A program made the position numbers and the translations under genes. This document shows, piece after piece, positions 50,301-59,635 of a stretch of 64,000 nt of DNA (position 1 is its first letter; the number at the start of each line of letters is the position of its first letter). The stretch comes from Bermanella sp. WJH001 (GTDB taxonomy: Bacteria; Pseudomonadota; Gammaproteobacteria; Pseudomonadales; Oceanobacteraceae): NCBI RefSeq assembly GCF_030070105.1, contig NZ_JASJOO010000002.1, positions 1,116,001 to 1,180,000 of the forward strand, written 5' to 3'. Below the pieces are notes generated by a model. That model was not told the origin of the DNA. It saw nothing but the letters and a program-made list of their open reading frames with translations, and did no database searches.

Positions 50301-50972
50301 TTATTTCGCAGCGTTAGAAGTGGTAGCTTGAGATTGAGCCGCGCTTGCGGGCTTGCGCTCAGTAATTAAATTTAAAAATTTAACACCTGCCATCTCTAGG
50401 CTATCAATAATTTCAGTGGTTTTGCTTTGCAAGACAGTATGTGCAAGCAGTAGTGGAATTGCCGAAATCAAACCAAATGCAGTTGTGTTCATCGCAACCG
50501 AAATAGATTGTGATAACAATGTGGCTTTTTCAGATGGTGCAGCTGTTGCTACCGCAGTAAATGCTGCGATCAAACCAATGATGGTACCCAATAGACCCAT
50601 TAGAGTAGATATATTCGCAAGTGTGGCAATGTAAGCAGTACGTTTTTCAAGTTTAGGCGTGGTTTCCATTAGGCCTTCTTCCATTGCGTATTCAATATCT
50701 TCGCGACGGGAACTGCTTGGCATGCGTGCTATGCCTGCACCTATAATGTTGGCAATGTCACTGTCACTTTGACCGGCGTAGTTTAACGCTGCTTTGTAAT
50801 CCTTACGCTGAATCATAGGAAGCATATCTTCAAATGCAGCACGGTTTTTTCGTTTTGCGGCTGAAATGCTGATTAATCGCTCGATAGCGATAGAAAGACC
50901 GACCACTAATATGACCGCGATTGGGTACATGAACATGCCGCCATCTTGGAAAAATCGAATAATGGTATCCAT
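50301..50972 (-). CDS. ExbB/TolQ/MotA-family proton channel protein
   Basis: A 223-residue TolQ/ExbB-type protein with three membrane helices (about 14-34, 125-150 and 160-180). STLMGLLGTIIGLIAAF and TTAFGLISAIPLLLAH are the pore-lining motifs. I use ATG 50972, preceded by AGAGGA at the right distance, rather than the ATG nine bases upstream. With two ExbD proteins it forms the 1:2 motor set seen with Myxococcus AglR-AglQ-AglS. It lies 26 bases upstream of the first ExbD gene. Confidence 0.9.
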   Translation of the reverse strand: MDTIIRFFQDGGMFMYPIAVILVVGLSIAIERLISISAAKRKNRAAFEDMLPMIQRKDYKAALNYAGQSDSDIANIIGAGIARMPSSSRREDIEYAMEEGLMETTPKLEKRTAYIATLANISTLMGLLGTIIGLIAAFTAVATAAPSEKATLLSQSISVAMNTTAFGLISAIPLLLAHTVLQSKTTEIIDSLEMAGVKFLNLITERKPASAAQSQATTSNAAK

Positions 50973-51080
50973 TGTGTACATCCTCTATTGGAATAGATTT
51001 TATTATTGTGTGAATTATCTTTAAGAATAATTTTTTATTGTTTTTATTATAAGCTGTGTCGCTATTAGCCCATTAGAAAC

Positions 51081-51374
51081 TTAATCATGAGCAAGGTCAA
51101 TGGCCGTATTTTTGTTTGCTTGCCATTGTTCATGCAAGGTGGTTTCTAATTCAAAGCTATAGGGATCCATGGGTTTTAGGCGCTCAATTTCGGCGCCTCG
51201 AACCGGAGAATACAGGCGTTCAGCCCCTTCCGGATTTTGCCAAGGAATAATATGCATAACCTGTGGCGCTTCATGATCGGCTTTAATTTTAATGCCTTCT
51301 AAGCGAATGGTTTTATCTTTCGCTTGCACGCAAATAGTGACAAATAGCATCAGCAACATCATGATAATTTTCAT
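51081..51374 (-). CDS. Small exported protein of the motor operon
   Basis: A 97-residue protein with a signal peptide (MKIIMMLLMLFVTICVQA). The mature part is hydrophilic (HEAPQVMHIIPWQNPEGAE then RLYSPVRGAE). I do not recognise a family. It starts within the end of the upstream TPR lipoprotein gene (four-base overlap), so it is co-translated with it, and lies about 100 bases before the ExbB gene, a gap with an AT-rich TATAAT. A secreted or periplasmic accessory of the motor is likely. Confidence 0.6.
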   Translation of the reverse strand: MKIIMMLLMLFVTICVQAKDKTIRLEGIKIKADHEAPQVMHIIPWQNPEGAERLYSPVRGAEIERLKPMDPYSFELETTLHEQWQANKNTAIDLAHD

Positions 51375-51991
51375 GGCGCATCTCCTGCTATTTGTGATTT
51401 GATGCCTGCACGGCGATTAATGTCAACAATCCAGCCAGCCACTTGACGATCAGGCTCACTTTGTAAGCTTTGATATTTCTGGTAATAATCACTGGCTTTA
51501 ACAAATTGCCCCATATAAATATCGTACAAAATCCCTAGATTTAAATAACTTTGCGCCATACTGGCATCCAGTTTTATGGCTTTATAATAACTGGCTTCCG
51601 CTTGTTTAAATTCACCTAAATGACGATAAGCTAGCCCCAATTGATTGAGAACTTTTGTATTTTTATCGTTCTTTTGGCTGCTTATTAACAAAGCATCGCG
51701 TGCTTTTTCCCAGTCACCATTGCGGCCATATATCACACCAATATTTGCATAAGGCCCGGCTAATTCTGGATAAGCTTGGGTCATTCTTTCAAAAGCCGTT
51801 AATGCCTCTGATAGTTTATTTTGATTCATTAAGCCAATGGCAATTTTAAAATCAACCGCCGCTTGATCTGGTATTTCAATGATTTTTGATTCTACATTAG
51901 CATCAACTGTTGATTTCACTTGCTGCCCAGCACAGGCGCCCAGCAATGAGAACAATACCGCGCAATTAATGAATTTCAGCAATCGCATCAT
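51371..51991 (-). CDS. TPR lipoprotein of the motor operon
   Basis: A 206-residue lipoprotein: LLGAC in the signal peptide is a lipobox with the lipidated Cys near residue 20. Four to five TPR units follow, for example AYPELAGPYANIGVIYG, KVLNQLGLAYRHLGEF and QSYLNLGILYDIYMGQF. The start has AGGAGGTGA directly before, and the reading frame begins inside the end of the 942-residue gene. Such TPR lipoproteins are common accessories of Tol/Agl-type machines and act at the outer membrane or periplasm. Confidence 0.82.
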   Translation of the reverse strand: MMRLLKFINCAVLFSLLGACAGQQVKSTVDANVESKIIEIPDQAAVDFKIAIGLMNQNKLSEALTAFERMTQAYPELAGPYANIGVIYGRNGDWEKARDALLISSQKNDKNTKVLNQLGLAYRHLGEFKQAEASYYKAIKLDASMAQSYLNLGILYDIYMGQFVKASDYYQKYQSLQSEPDRQVAGWIVDINRRAGIKSQIAGDAP

Positions 51992-54794
51992 AGCTCACCT
52001 CCTGTTTCGCATATCGCGCTGGCATTAGCTTAGCTAGCGCAGAGATACTGTTTGAAATCCAGTTGTCGTATAAACCATCCCAGCTACGTTTAATGTTGGT
52101 TTCATGAATATTAATGGCCGCTTCTTCAAATGGAAACGCTTGGTCTTCCAATAGATATTCATATTCTTCAAGCTCTAACTCGTCTAACCCAGCTGGGCGC
52201 TGAGAGGCCATCAGGTCACGGGAAAGTTCGCCGTAAATTTCTGCAATTTGAAACGTAGCCGCTGTGGTAAATTCTTGCACTTCCATTTTAGCTGTACGCT
52301 GATAGGCATCCAACGTTCTCTTTAAAGCCACTTTCTTTTTACCCAAGCTTTTTTGTAAGGGTAATGTTAACTCGATTCTCGCATAAGTCTGACGCTCATA
52401 GTCCGCCAGCTCAAATGAGGCTTTTGCTGCTAGGAATTTCGAACGTTCGGTACGAGCCTTACCAGCGGATAAGTCTGACGCTATCAATTTCTCTAACCAG
52501 TAACGACGTTTTTCATGGTCATTCTGTTTCAAATATAAACCTTCAAGTTTATTGATTGCCTCTAATTGAGCATCAAACGGTTTAGGATAGTTATGTGCAT
52601 ATCGTTTCAACATAACCATGGCGTTATCAATATCATCCGCTTTTTCATAGTACTCAGCAGCTTGATAAAGCGCGATTCGCTGCTCCTTTTTATCACGAGA
52701 AAAACGCCAGATGTTTTGTAACTCATAAGCCGCTTTTTTCCAGTTCTGAGTATTTTCATAAGCAATAATAAGTTTAGAAGGAATGTCTTTAGCTAGTTTA
52801 TCCTTGGGGAATTTTTCTCTAAAACTCAATAGAATGCCTTCGGCTTTTTCCCATTGCTTTTTCTTCATTAAATATGAGGCAGCGTCATAATGGGCCGTTA
52901 TACGGATTGGTGAATTAGGCACCACTTTACCTACACGCATAAAGTCCGTAATGGCTTTATCTAATACATCTTTTTCGACCCAAGCCACTGCTTGTTTATA
53001 GATACTGGCAGCTAGTTTTTCATTTACCGCTGCAATGTCATCGGCTTTAAGCTGCTTACTATTTAAAGCTGCTACATAAGCACTTTCTGCTAATTCGTAC
53101 TGGGCTAGGTCAAAGTGAGAGTGAGCCTTGATTAGGTTCGCCACGGAACGCTGCTGTGGATTTGCGTCTTTACGGGCAAGCACACTGGCGCTCACATCAA
53201 CCGCTCGTTTAAACTGCCCTAAACTAAACAGACCTTCTGCCGCTCTAGCCAAAACTTGAGAGGTGTTTTTATTTTCTGGATAAACCAAGGCATAACGCAG
53301 TGCGCTATCTACTTTGCGCTCCAACCAAAATGATTTTTCTTCTGCTTTCGCCCTATCAATCATACGGTTGTATGCGACTAAAGCCGCATATGCTGATTCT
53401 TCTGATTTATCATGTTTAGGGGTTTCATAGCCACCTTGGGTGTAGGCTAGAATTGCTTCTTCAAAACGACCTACTTCATAAACAGCCTCACCTTTTAAGA
53501 AATACATTTGACCCACTTTTTCATCTGTTGGAAAAGTGTCTATATATTCTTGATACCAACGAGCGGATGCCAATAAGCTATTAAACTTACTTTTAAGGTC
53601 CTTCGATTTTTGACCACGTGAATGGTAGTACTGTGCAAGCTGAGAGGTGTATTCTTTAATATTTGGACGAATCATATCCCGAATATCCTCACCGTATAGA
53701 TTCCAATAAGTGCTGCGAATACCATACTGCTCGATATAAGCCACTTTATGTTTCAGTAATAAATCCACATAACCCGCTTTTTTATAGCTATTAACAACAC
53801 TGCTATAAAAAGCAGGCGCTAGCACATCTGTAGGATTCGCTTGTACAAACGCTTTGAAAGTTCGTGCAGCATCTGTGTATTGCTGCTTAGATAAATAGTA
53901 TTCAGCCAAGGAGTCATATAATAAATACTCATAGTGGCGATTACCGATACGTTGAATAAGCTGCGCAATTTGTTTATGGCCGTTGTTATCCGAAAATATC
54001 ATACTCATAACTCGCACAGTATCATCGAGTAATTCTTTATCACCTTTTGAAGCCGTTACGATAGCAGTGGTATCAGCAAAGCGCTCATCAATTACTTTAA
54101 CAAATGACAGTAATGCGTTGTCATAGGCACGCAGTTTAAATTGACTCCAACCACGCATATAGCTTGCACTAATATAAAAACGGTTTGTTTTTTTACCCAT
54201 GCTGACATAAGCAAATGCTTTATTGGCTTCAATAAACCGCTCTAAGTTAAATAAAATATCACCGCGACGATATTGTGCTTCTGCCATAAGTTCAGATTCT
54301 GAAAAATCCTCCGTCAAGCGTGTTAAAACCGCTAAAGCTTGTTCGTCATCGCCTTTGAGCATGTAAACTTTTGCTAGTTGATAAAGCAACATGTCGCTAT
54401 CACGACGATTGGGAAACATGGTCAAGACTTGAGAATACGTATCTATCGCTTCTTGATAAATAGTTTGCACCTGTGTGGCATCAAGCTGCTCGGGATTATC
54501 TGCCAGTAACTCTTCCACATCCATCAGTTTAAGGTCCGCTAATCGATGCATAACATGCACGCGGGTTTCACCTACTGGGGCTATTTCCAAGAAGCGTTGA
54601 TATTTTTCAATGGCTTTTTTTGTATTTGCTTCAGGGGCTGGCATTTTTGCCAATCGCACGCCTACAGGGCGAATATTGGCAATACTTTTACCCGTTAGGT
54701 CTTCTTCAACACTGACCACATTGCGTTCTGGCTGATTCGCACATGCCGATAATAAAACAGCAAATGCAGTGGGTACGATCCATTTATTGATCAT
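51966..54794 (-). CDS. Large TPR-repeat lipoprotein of the motor operon
   Basis: A 942-residue lipoprotein with LLSAC as a lipobox near residue 18. Almost all of it is TPR-like helical repeats, for example LYQLAKVYMLKGDDEQAL, QMYFLKGEAVYEVGRFEEAI and AAEGLFSLGQFKRAV. It resembles the large TPR scaffold of Agl/Glt-type machines (GltE/GltD class), though I cannot align it here. It overlaps the previous gene by four bases (ATGA) and the next by 26. It is likely to be a structural platform in the periplasm. Confidence 0.82.
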   Translation of the reverse strand: MINKWIVPTAFAVLLSACANQPERNVVSVEEDLTGKSIANIRPVGVRLAKMPAPEANTKKAIEKYQRFLEIAPVGETRVHVMHRLADLKLMDVEELLADNPEQLDATQVQTIYQEAIDTYSQVLTMFPNRRDSDMLLYQLAKVYMLKGDDEQALAVLTRLTEDFSESELMAEAQYRRGDILFNLERFIEANKAFAYVSMGKKTNRFYISASYMRGWSQFKLRAYDNALLSFVKVIDERFADTTAIVTASKGDKELLDDTVRVMSMIFSDNNGHKQIAQLIQRIGNRHYEYLLYDSLAEYYLSKQQYTDAARTFKAFVQANPTDVLAPAFYSSVVNSYKKAGYVDLLLKHKVAYIEQYGIRSTYWNLYGEDIRDMIRPNIKEYTSQLAQYYHSRGQKSKDLKSKFNSLLASARWYQEYIDTFPTDEKVGQMYFLKGEAVYEVGRFEEAILAYTQGGYETPKHDKSEESAYAALVAYNRMIDRAKAEEKSFWLERKVDSALRYALVYPENKNTSQVLARAAEGLFSLGQFKRAVDVSASVLARKDANPQQRSVANLIKAHSHFDLAQYELAESAYVAALNSKQLKADDIAAVNEKLAASIYKQAVAWVEKDVLDKAITDFMRVGKVVPNSPIRITAHYDAASYLMKKKQWEKAEGILLSFREKFPKDKLAKDIPSKLIIAYENTQNWKKAAYELQNIWRFSRDKKEQRIALYQAAEYYEKADDIDNAMVMLKRYAHNYPKPFDAQLEAINKLEGLYLKQNDHEKRRYWLEKLIASDLSAGKARTERSKFLAAKASFELADYERQTYARIELTLPLQKSLGKKKVALKRTLDAYQRTAKMEVQEFTTAATFQIAEIYGELSRDLMASQRPAGLDELELEEYEYLLEDQAFPFEEAAINIHETNIKRSWDGLYDNWISNSISALAKLMPARYAKQEVSYDAIAEIH

Positions 54795-56683
54795 TGTCTT
54801 ACCTCCCCTGCAACCAAACGCTGTTTATTTGATGTTTCGTCAAATAAACGAGCCGCCGCTAAACGTGCTTGCATTTGGTAATCCATAACACGTTCTTGAC
54901 GTTTTTTAATGTCAACTTTAACAATACTGCCTACTTTTTCTCGCTGCTGATAATAAACTTTATCAAGCTTAACAAGCTGTTTTTGATAGGTTTGTCTTAA
55001 GGCTTCGATTTTATTTTTGAAACCATTAAAACTTTTTGGTGAAACGGTGTAAGCATATTCAGTTGCATTATATTGCTTCTTAGCTTGTCTAATTTTCTCT
55101 TCTAATAAGGCTAAACTTTGAGAGACTTGTTGCTTACGTTCACTATAACGCTCGGATAGTGTCCATTTTAAAACGCCTTCTACACGGCGTAAGCGATCTT
55201 TATAACTCTGAATATTTTGGGAAGATAATTTTGCAACATTTTTTATTTGTTTGGTTACCTGAGTAAATGACTCAAGCTGTTCTTTCTCTGGTTCAGAGGC
55301 TAGACCTGAGCCATCCGGATCTTTAAAGGCTTTATTAATACGCGTCAGTAGTTTTTTATATCGCGTCTGTAATGTTGATAGATGTGATTTATGCTTGCTA
55401 ACCTGCTCTTCTTGTTTAACTTGGAGATACTCTTGCTTACGTAAATCTGCGGTTTCATCTAAGGCGGTTAAATCTTCCAGCGCACGCTGTAGTTGATTAC
55501 GCATAACATGTAAATCTCGTAGATTGGTTAATTCACCCTGGAAATAACCCTGACTCATCACTTCTTTTAAGTACACTTGATCTGGGTGATTTGGTAATGA
55601 CAAATCCACTGTTTCAAATGCCCCCCAGCGGTCAGGCACTTGTTGCTTCATTAAAGGTTCAATAAATTCTCCACTGTTTAAACGCTTTGCACTTTCACCT
55701 AGTTGAAGATAAATATCGTCAAATTGCGCAGTTGCATAATCAAACGCGCCTAACGCCATCACTTTTGCATTGAGTTTTTCTAATAGATGAGGAATCGCAA
55801 TAAGCGTCTCTTGTACGTCTTGATTAAGCGGGGAATGACTGGTTTTAAGCATGTACCAAGGTTGTAATGCATCATGGTACTGCCATTGTTCTGTTAATGC
55901 CCAGCCATACGTTAGCAGGGCTTTAGGCGTATAAGCTCCATCTAAACTAACACTTTTTAAGTGTTTAATGGCACTACGACCACGTCCTGTTGCATAAAAA
56001 AACTGACCTGCCATTAAGTTTATTTTATCCGCCAGCGCCTCGGCTTTTTCAGTATTGCTGGTTAACAACAAGGCTCGATTAAATATGGCCTCTACTTTAC
56101 TAATATGCACATCTCGTTCGGTGTAGCTCACCGCAAGATTCATATAAGCATAAACAGCCCACTTACTTTCTGGATTAATTGCCAATATATGTTGATCAGC
56201 TTTTTGTGGCTTGCCCTTAAATAACTCAAGGGTTGTCGCTAAGAAATGATATTCATCTTTTAATTCAGCGGATAGTTGACTGCCGTTTACCTTTCTAATG
56301 GCACTTAAAGCACTCGCCCATAAACCTTTGTTATAAAAATGCTTAGCCATATAAAACCAAGCTTGTGCTCGGGCAGAGGCTGGGAGAAAGCTAACACGAG
56401 TATCGGTTAACAATTTTTTATATTGCTTTTGCGCATGCTGGCTCATACCCAAGCCAAGCTGAGCAGTGGCTTCATGTATGTCGAGTATTTTACCGTAGCC
56501 TTTACGGCCATTTTTACGCAATTGGTAATTCAAACCTAGGGCTTTGTCGTACTCACCTGAATGTAGACTATATAAAGCTTGGCCATAGATAGGATCGCGA
56601 GCAATCGAACGACGCTCGTCAGGTAATAAATCTGCGCCATAAGTAGCTGGCGCTAGTAGCAGTAGCCAAATAAACCAGCGCAT
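54791..56683 (-). CDS. Exported TPR/coiled-coil protein of the motor operon
   Basis: A 630-residue exported protein (signal peptide MRWFIWLLLLAPATYGA). The N-terminal half has TPR-like helices (for example LHSGEYDKALGLNYQLRK, AWFYMAKHFYNKGLWASAL). The C-terminal third (about 380-600) is a long Lys/Gln/Glu-rich coiled coil. GGAAGTGAT precedes the ATG. It is 1 base after the upstream coiled-coil gene and overlaps the large lipoprotein gene by four. A periplasmic spacer or scaffold is likely. Confidence 0.78.
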   Translation of the reverse strand: MRWFIWLLLLAPATYGADLLPDERRSIARDPIYGQALYSLHSGEYDKALGLNYQLRKNGRKGYGKILDIHEATAQLGLGMSQHAQKQYKKLLTDTRVSFLPASARAQAWFYMAKHFYNKGLWASALSAIRKVNGSQLSAELKDEYHFLATTLELFKGKPQKADQHILAINPESKWAVYAYMNLAVSYTERDVHISKVEAIFNRALLLTSNTEKAEALADKINLMAGQFFYATGRGRSAIKHLKSVSLDGAYTPKALLTYGWALTEQWQYHDALQPWYMLKTSHSPLNQDVQETLIAIPHLLEKLNAKVMALGAFDYATAQFDDIYLQLGESAKRLNSGEFIEPLMKQQVPDRWGAFETVDLSLPNHPDQVYLKEVMSQGYFQGELTNLRDLHVMRNQLQRALEDLTALDETADLRKQEYLQVKQEEQVSKHKSHLSTLQTRYKKLLTRINKAFKDPDGSGLASEPEKEQLESFTQVTKQIKNVAKLSSQNIQSYKDRLRRVEGVLKWTLSERYSERKQQVSQSLALLEEKIRQAKKQYNATEYAYTVSPKSFNGFKNKIEALRQTYQKQLVKLDKVYYQQREKVGSIVKVDIKKRQERVMDYQMQARLAAARLFDETSNKQRLVAGEVRQ

Positions 56684-56684
56684 A

Positions 56685-57212
56685 TCACTTCCACTCTACG
56701 ATGGCGAAGTCTGGTTTGTTTTGATTTGGATTACTACTGATTTTTACTTCAAGGTATTTGCTGGCACGTGCCTTACCAAACTCGGCTACAACCAAACGCT
56801 TAACTGGGCGACCATCACGATCTTTACCCATAATTTCTGCTTTTAGCTTGTGTAGACCTGGTTTTAAGTTGCCAACATAAATTTTTTGAATGCCACCACG
56901 ACGCAATGCTTCCACTTGCTCGGCACGGTATATATGAGAGGTGACATCTTGCTCATCTAAATTCAACTTAACCGATTGAATTTCAAAGTCAGGTACGGCA
57001 TCCATGGATACAAACACGGCAAATGAGGTGGTTGCGGGATAAAGCAACTGCTCTTCTAAATCAAAAAGCTCGCGATTTAATTCGATTACTTCCGCTTTTA
57101 GTTCTTCGATTTCCGCATCTAAGCCCGCTTGCTCAGCAGCGAATAATGAACTGGACGCAAATAAAGATAGAAATAGCACAAAGCCATTTGCAATAGATTG
57201 GATTGCCTTCAC
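56685..57212 (-). CDS. Small exported protein with N-terminal coiled coil, first gene of the motor operon
   Basis: A 175-residue protein with a signal peptide ending near SLFAAEQA and a short coiled coil (about 30-57: EIEELKAEVIELNREL). The rest, with strands such as SFAVFVSMDAVPDFEIQSV and KIYVGNLKPGLHKLKAEI, looks like a beta-sandwich. I do not recognise a family. The start is GTG at 57212, after AAGGGTC, and a TATAAT is present at 57237-57242 on the minus strand, so the operon promoter is probably there; no matching -35 box is clear. Confidence 0.72.
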   Translation of the reverse strand: MKAIQSIANGFVLFLSLFASSSLFAAEQAGLDAEIEELKAEVIELNRELFDLEEQLLYPATTSFAVFVSMDAVPDFEIQSVKLNLDEQDVTSHIYRAEQVEALRRGGIQKIYVGNLKPGLHKLKAEIMGKDRDGRPVKRLVVAEFGKARASKYLEVKISSNPNQNKPDFAIVEWK

Positions 57213-57382
57213 GGTTGACCCTTATTTTTTATTTTTATTATAAGGACGCTTTTTTTGAGAATGCTGCGTCTTGGCGTATTGTTACCTAGGGTTTTAAAGG
57301 ATGCAACCTAGGTTAGTGAGTCGTAAGTACCAAAATGCCTATTTAACAGCCAAATCGTGTAATTCGGCACATTTTAGCCAAG

Positions 57383-57409
57383 AAAAAAGGGAACCAAAGG
57401 CTCCCTTTT
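57383..57409 (-). terminator. Terminator of the CoxE-like gene
   Basis: AAAAGGGAACC (57385-57395), loop AAA and GGCTCCCTTTT (57399-57409) form an 11-bp stem with one mismatch, followed on the minus strand by six T residues. It lies about 17 bases after the CoxE-like gene and separates it from the motor operon. Confidence 0.8.
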
Positions 57410-57425
57410 ATCGCGAGACTCAAGC

Positions 57426-58610
57426 CTATCGACTCAACTCTCGCATGGCATCTTCAAGACCATTGATGGTTAATGGGTACATATCATCTTTCATGATATC
57501 GCGAATGGCATTTAGCGAGCCACTCCAACCCCATTGGTTATCTGGCACCGGGTTCAACCAAACCACTTTGGAAAAATGCTCTTTCATTCGCTCAAGCCAA
57601 ACTGAGCCAGGCTCATCGTTCCAATGTTCGACACTGCCACCAACATGGGTTACCTCATAAGGTGCCATCATGGCATCACCGATGAAGATCACTTTATAGT
57701 CTTTGGTGAACTTACGCAGAATATCCCAGGTTTGTGTGCGCTCATTACTGCGGCGGCGGTTATCTTTCCATACACTCTCATAAAGGCAATTATGAAAATA
57801 AAAGGTTTCCATGTGCTTAAACTCGGTTTTAGCCGCTGAAAACAGTTCTTCACAAATGCGCACAAATGGATCCATGGTGCCGCCAATATCAAAGAACAAC
57901 AGGACTTTCACCGCATTATGACGTTCAGGCACCAGCTTGATATCTAAGAAACCAGCATTATTAGCCGTTGAGCTAATCGTGTCGTCTAGGTCCAGCTCTT
58001 CAGCAGCCCCTTGACGAGCAAACTTACGCAAGCGCCTTAGGGCAACCTTGATATTTCGAATGCCCAGTTCAACGTCATCGTCTAGGTTACGGTAGTTACG
58101 TTGTTCCCAAACCTTGATGGCTTTTTTATGACGACTGCGTCCTTGTTGAACGCGCATGCCTTCTGGATTAAAGCCATCAGCACCAAATGGTGATGTACCA
58201 CCTGTGCCGATCATTTTATTACCACCACGGTGACGCTTTTCTTGCTCTTCTAAACGTTCGCGGAATTTTTTCATCAGCTCATCGAAGCCACCTTGAGACT
58301 CGATTGCCTCTAGCTCTTCTTTGCTAAATAAACGTTCAAATTCTGATTTCATCCAGTCTTCAGGTATGCCCTTGGCACTGGTTAAAATTTCATCTAAACG
58401 ATCAATACCTTCAAAGTAGTGCGCAAATGCCTTGTCGAACTTATCAAAATGACGCTCATCTTTGACCAAGCAAATACGGCTGATTTGATAAAAGTCATCT
58501 AAATCAGCAAACGCCAAATGATTCTTAAGAGCGTTTATGAGATCCAAGTATTCGCGAATCGAGCAAGGGACTCGGTATTCGCGCATGGTTTGGAAATAAT
58601 CAACCAACAT
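57426..58610 (-). CDS. CoxE-like VWA-domain protein
   Basis: A 394-residue protein with a basic N-terminal region and a VWA domain at about 230-390. The MIDAS motif is FFDIGGTMDPF, a DxGxT variant of DxSxS. It is 4 bases after the MoxR ATPase gene, with which such proteins form a chaperone pair that inserts metals or remodels complexes. The target complex is not identified from the window. Other names in this family are YehP-like and CoxE-like. Confidence 0.86.
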   Translation of the reverse strand: MLVDYFQTMREYRVPCSIREYLDLINALKNHLAFADLDDFYQISRICLVKDERHFDKFDKAFAHYFEGIDRLDEILTSAKGIPEDWMKSEFERLFSKEELEAIESQGGFDELMKKFRERLEEQEKRHRGGNKMIGTGGTSPFGADGFNPEGMRVQQGRSRHKKAIKVWEQRNYRNLDDDVELGIRNIKVALRRLRKFARQGAAEELDLDDTISSTANNAGFLDIKLVPERHNAVKVLLFFDIGGTMDPFVRICEELFSAAKTEFKHMETFYFHNCLYESVWKDNRRRSNERTQTWDILRKFTKDYKVIFIGDAMMAPYEVTHVGGSVEHWNDEPGSVWLERMKEHFSKVVWLNPVPDNQWGWSGSLNAIRDIMKDDMYPLTINGLEDAMRELSR

Positions 58611-58614
58611 AGCT

Positions 58615-59451
58615 TTAGCCTTTACGACGAGACATGAATGCTAATTTTTGCAGCAGCTCTACATCTTGTTCGTTTTTAACCATTGCGCCATATAGCGGTG
58701 GAATAGCGGTTTCTTTGCTACGCAACGTCTCTGGATCTACGTCGTCAGCCAATAGTAACTTAAGCCAATCTACCAACTCAGATGTTGATGGTTTCTTTTT
58801 AAGACCCGGCACTTTACGTAGATCAAAGAACACATCCATCGCTTCAGCCAATAAGGATTTTTTGATGTCAGGAAAATGCACATCAACAATTTTCTGCATG
58901 GTGTCTTTATCTGGAAAGTCGATGTAATGGAAGAAACAACGACGTAAAAATGCATCTGGTAATTCTTTTTCGTTGTTACTGGTGATAATAATAATTGGGC
59001 GATGCTTAGCTACGATACGTTCTTGGGTTTCGTATACAAAGAATTCCATCTTATCTAGCTCTAACAGTAGATCGTTAGGGAATTCAATATCCGCTTTATC
59101 AATTTCATCAATCAAAAGTACAGGTGGCTTGTCACCGGTAAAGGCTTCCCAAAGCTTGCCCTTTTTGATGTAGTTAGAAATATCTTTAACGCTTTCATTG
59201 CCTAATTGTGAATCACGTAGACGAGAAACTGCATCGTACTCGTATAAGCCTTGGTGGGCTTTGGTTGTCGATTTAATATGCCATTGAATCAGCGGAGTAC
59301 CCAATGCTTCGGCTAACTGTTCTGCCAACATGGTTTTACCGGTACCCGGCTCACCTTTGATCAATAGCGGACGCTGTAAAGTGATCGCCGCATTCACTGC
59401 CATTTGCAGTTCTGACGTGGCTACGTATTCTTCTGTACCTGTAAATTTCAT
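58615..59451 (-). CDS. MoxR-family AAA+ ATPase
   Basis: A 278-residue AAA+ ATPase with the Walker A GEPGTGKTMLAEQ at about 33-45, Walker B LLIDEIDKAD at about 113-122, sensor 1 ITSNNEKELPDAF and the Arg finger in FLRRCFF. MoxR ATPases work with VWA proteins such as the one next door. I use ATG 59451 rather than a TTG four codons upstream; neither has a strong ribosome site. It precedes the VWA gene by four bases and so forms an operon with it. Confidence 0.9.
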   Translation of the reverse strand: MKFTGTEEYVATSELQMAVNAAITLQRPLLIKGEPGTGKTMLAEQLAEALGTPLIQWHIKSTTKAHQGLYEYDAVSRLRDSQLGNESVKDISNYIKKGKLWEAFTGDKPPVLLIDEIDKADIEFPNDLLLELDKMEFFVYETQERIVAKHRPIIIITSNNEKELPDAFLRRCFFHYIDFPDKDTMQKIVDVHFPDIKKSLLAEAMDVFFDLRKVPGLKKKPSTSELVDWLKLLLADDVDPETLRSKETAIPPLYGAMVKNEQDVELLQKLAFMSRRKG

Positions 59452-59583
59452 ATTTATACTCAATTTAGCGATATTAATGCACCGAATGGTAACTCAGGAT
59501 AAGGGATTTTACACCCTTGTACATGGCTTGATTTTACGCTTTGCCTAGCAAATTAGATCAGTTGTTGGCAGTCTTTGGGGCAT

Positions 59584-59611
59584 AAAAAAGCCCAAGAACT
59601 GGCTTGGGCTT
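59584..59611 (-). terminator. Terminator of the cytosine-deaminase operon
   Basis: AAGCCCAAG (59588-59596), loop AACTGG and CTTGGGCTT (59603-59611) form a perfect 9-bp stem. The minus strand continues with a run of U residues. It lies 24 bases after the deaminase stop. Confidence 0.85.
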
Positions 59612-59635
59612 ACATTCAATCATATTACCACAACA

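Noticed and set aside
57301..57660. 119-residue plus-strand frame at the end of the CoxE-like gene
   Set aside because: Most of it is antisense to the conserved VWA domain; no family match is apparent.
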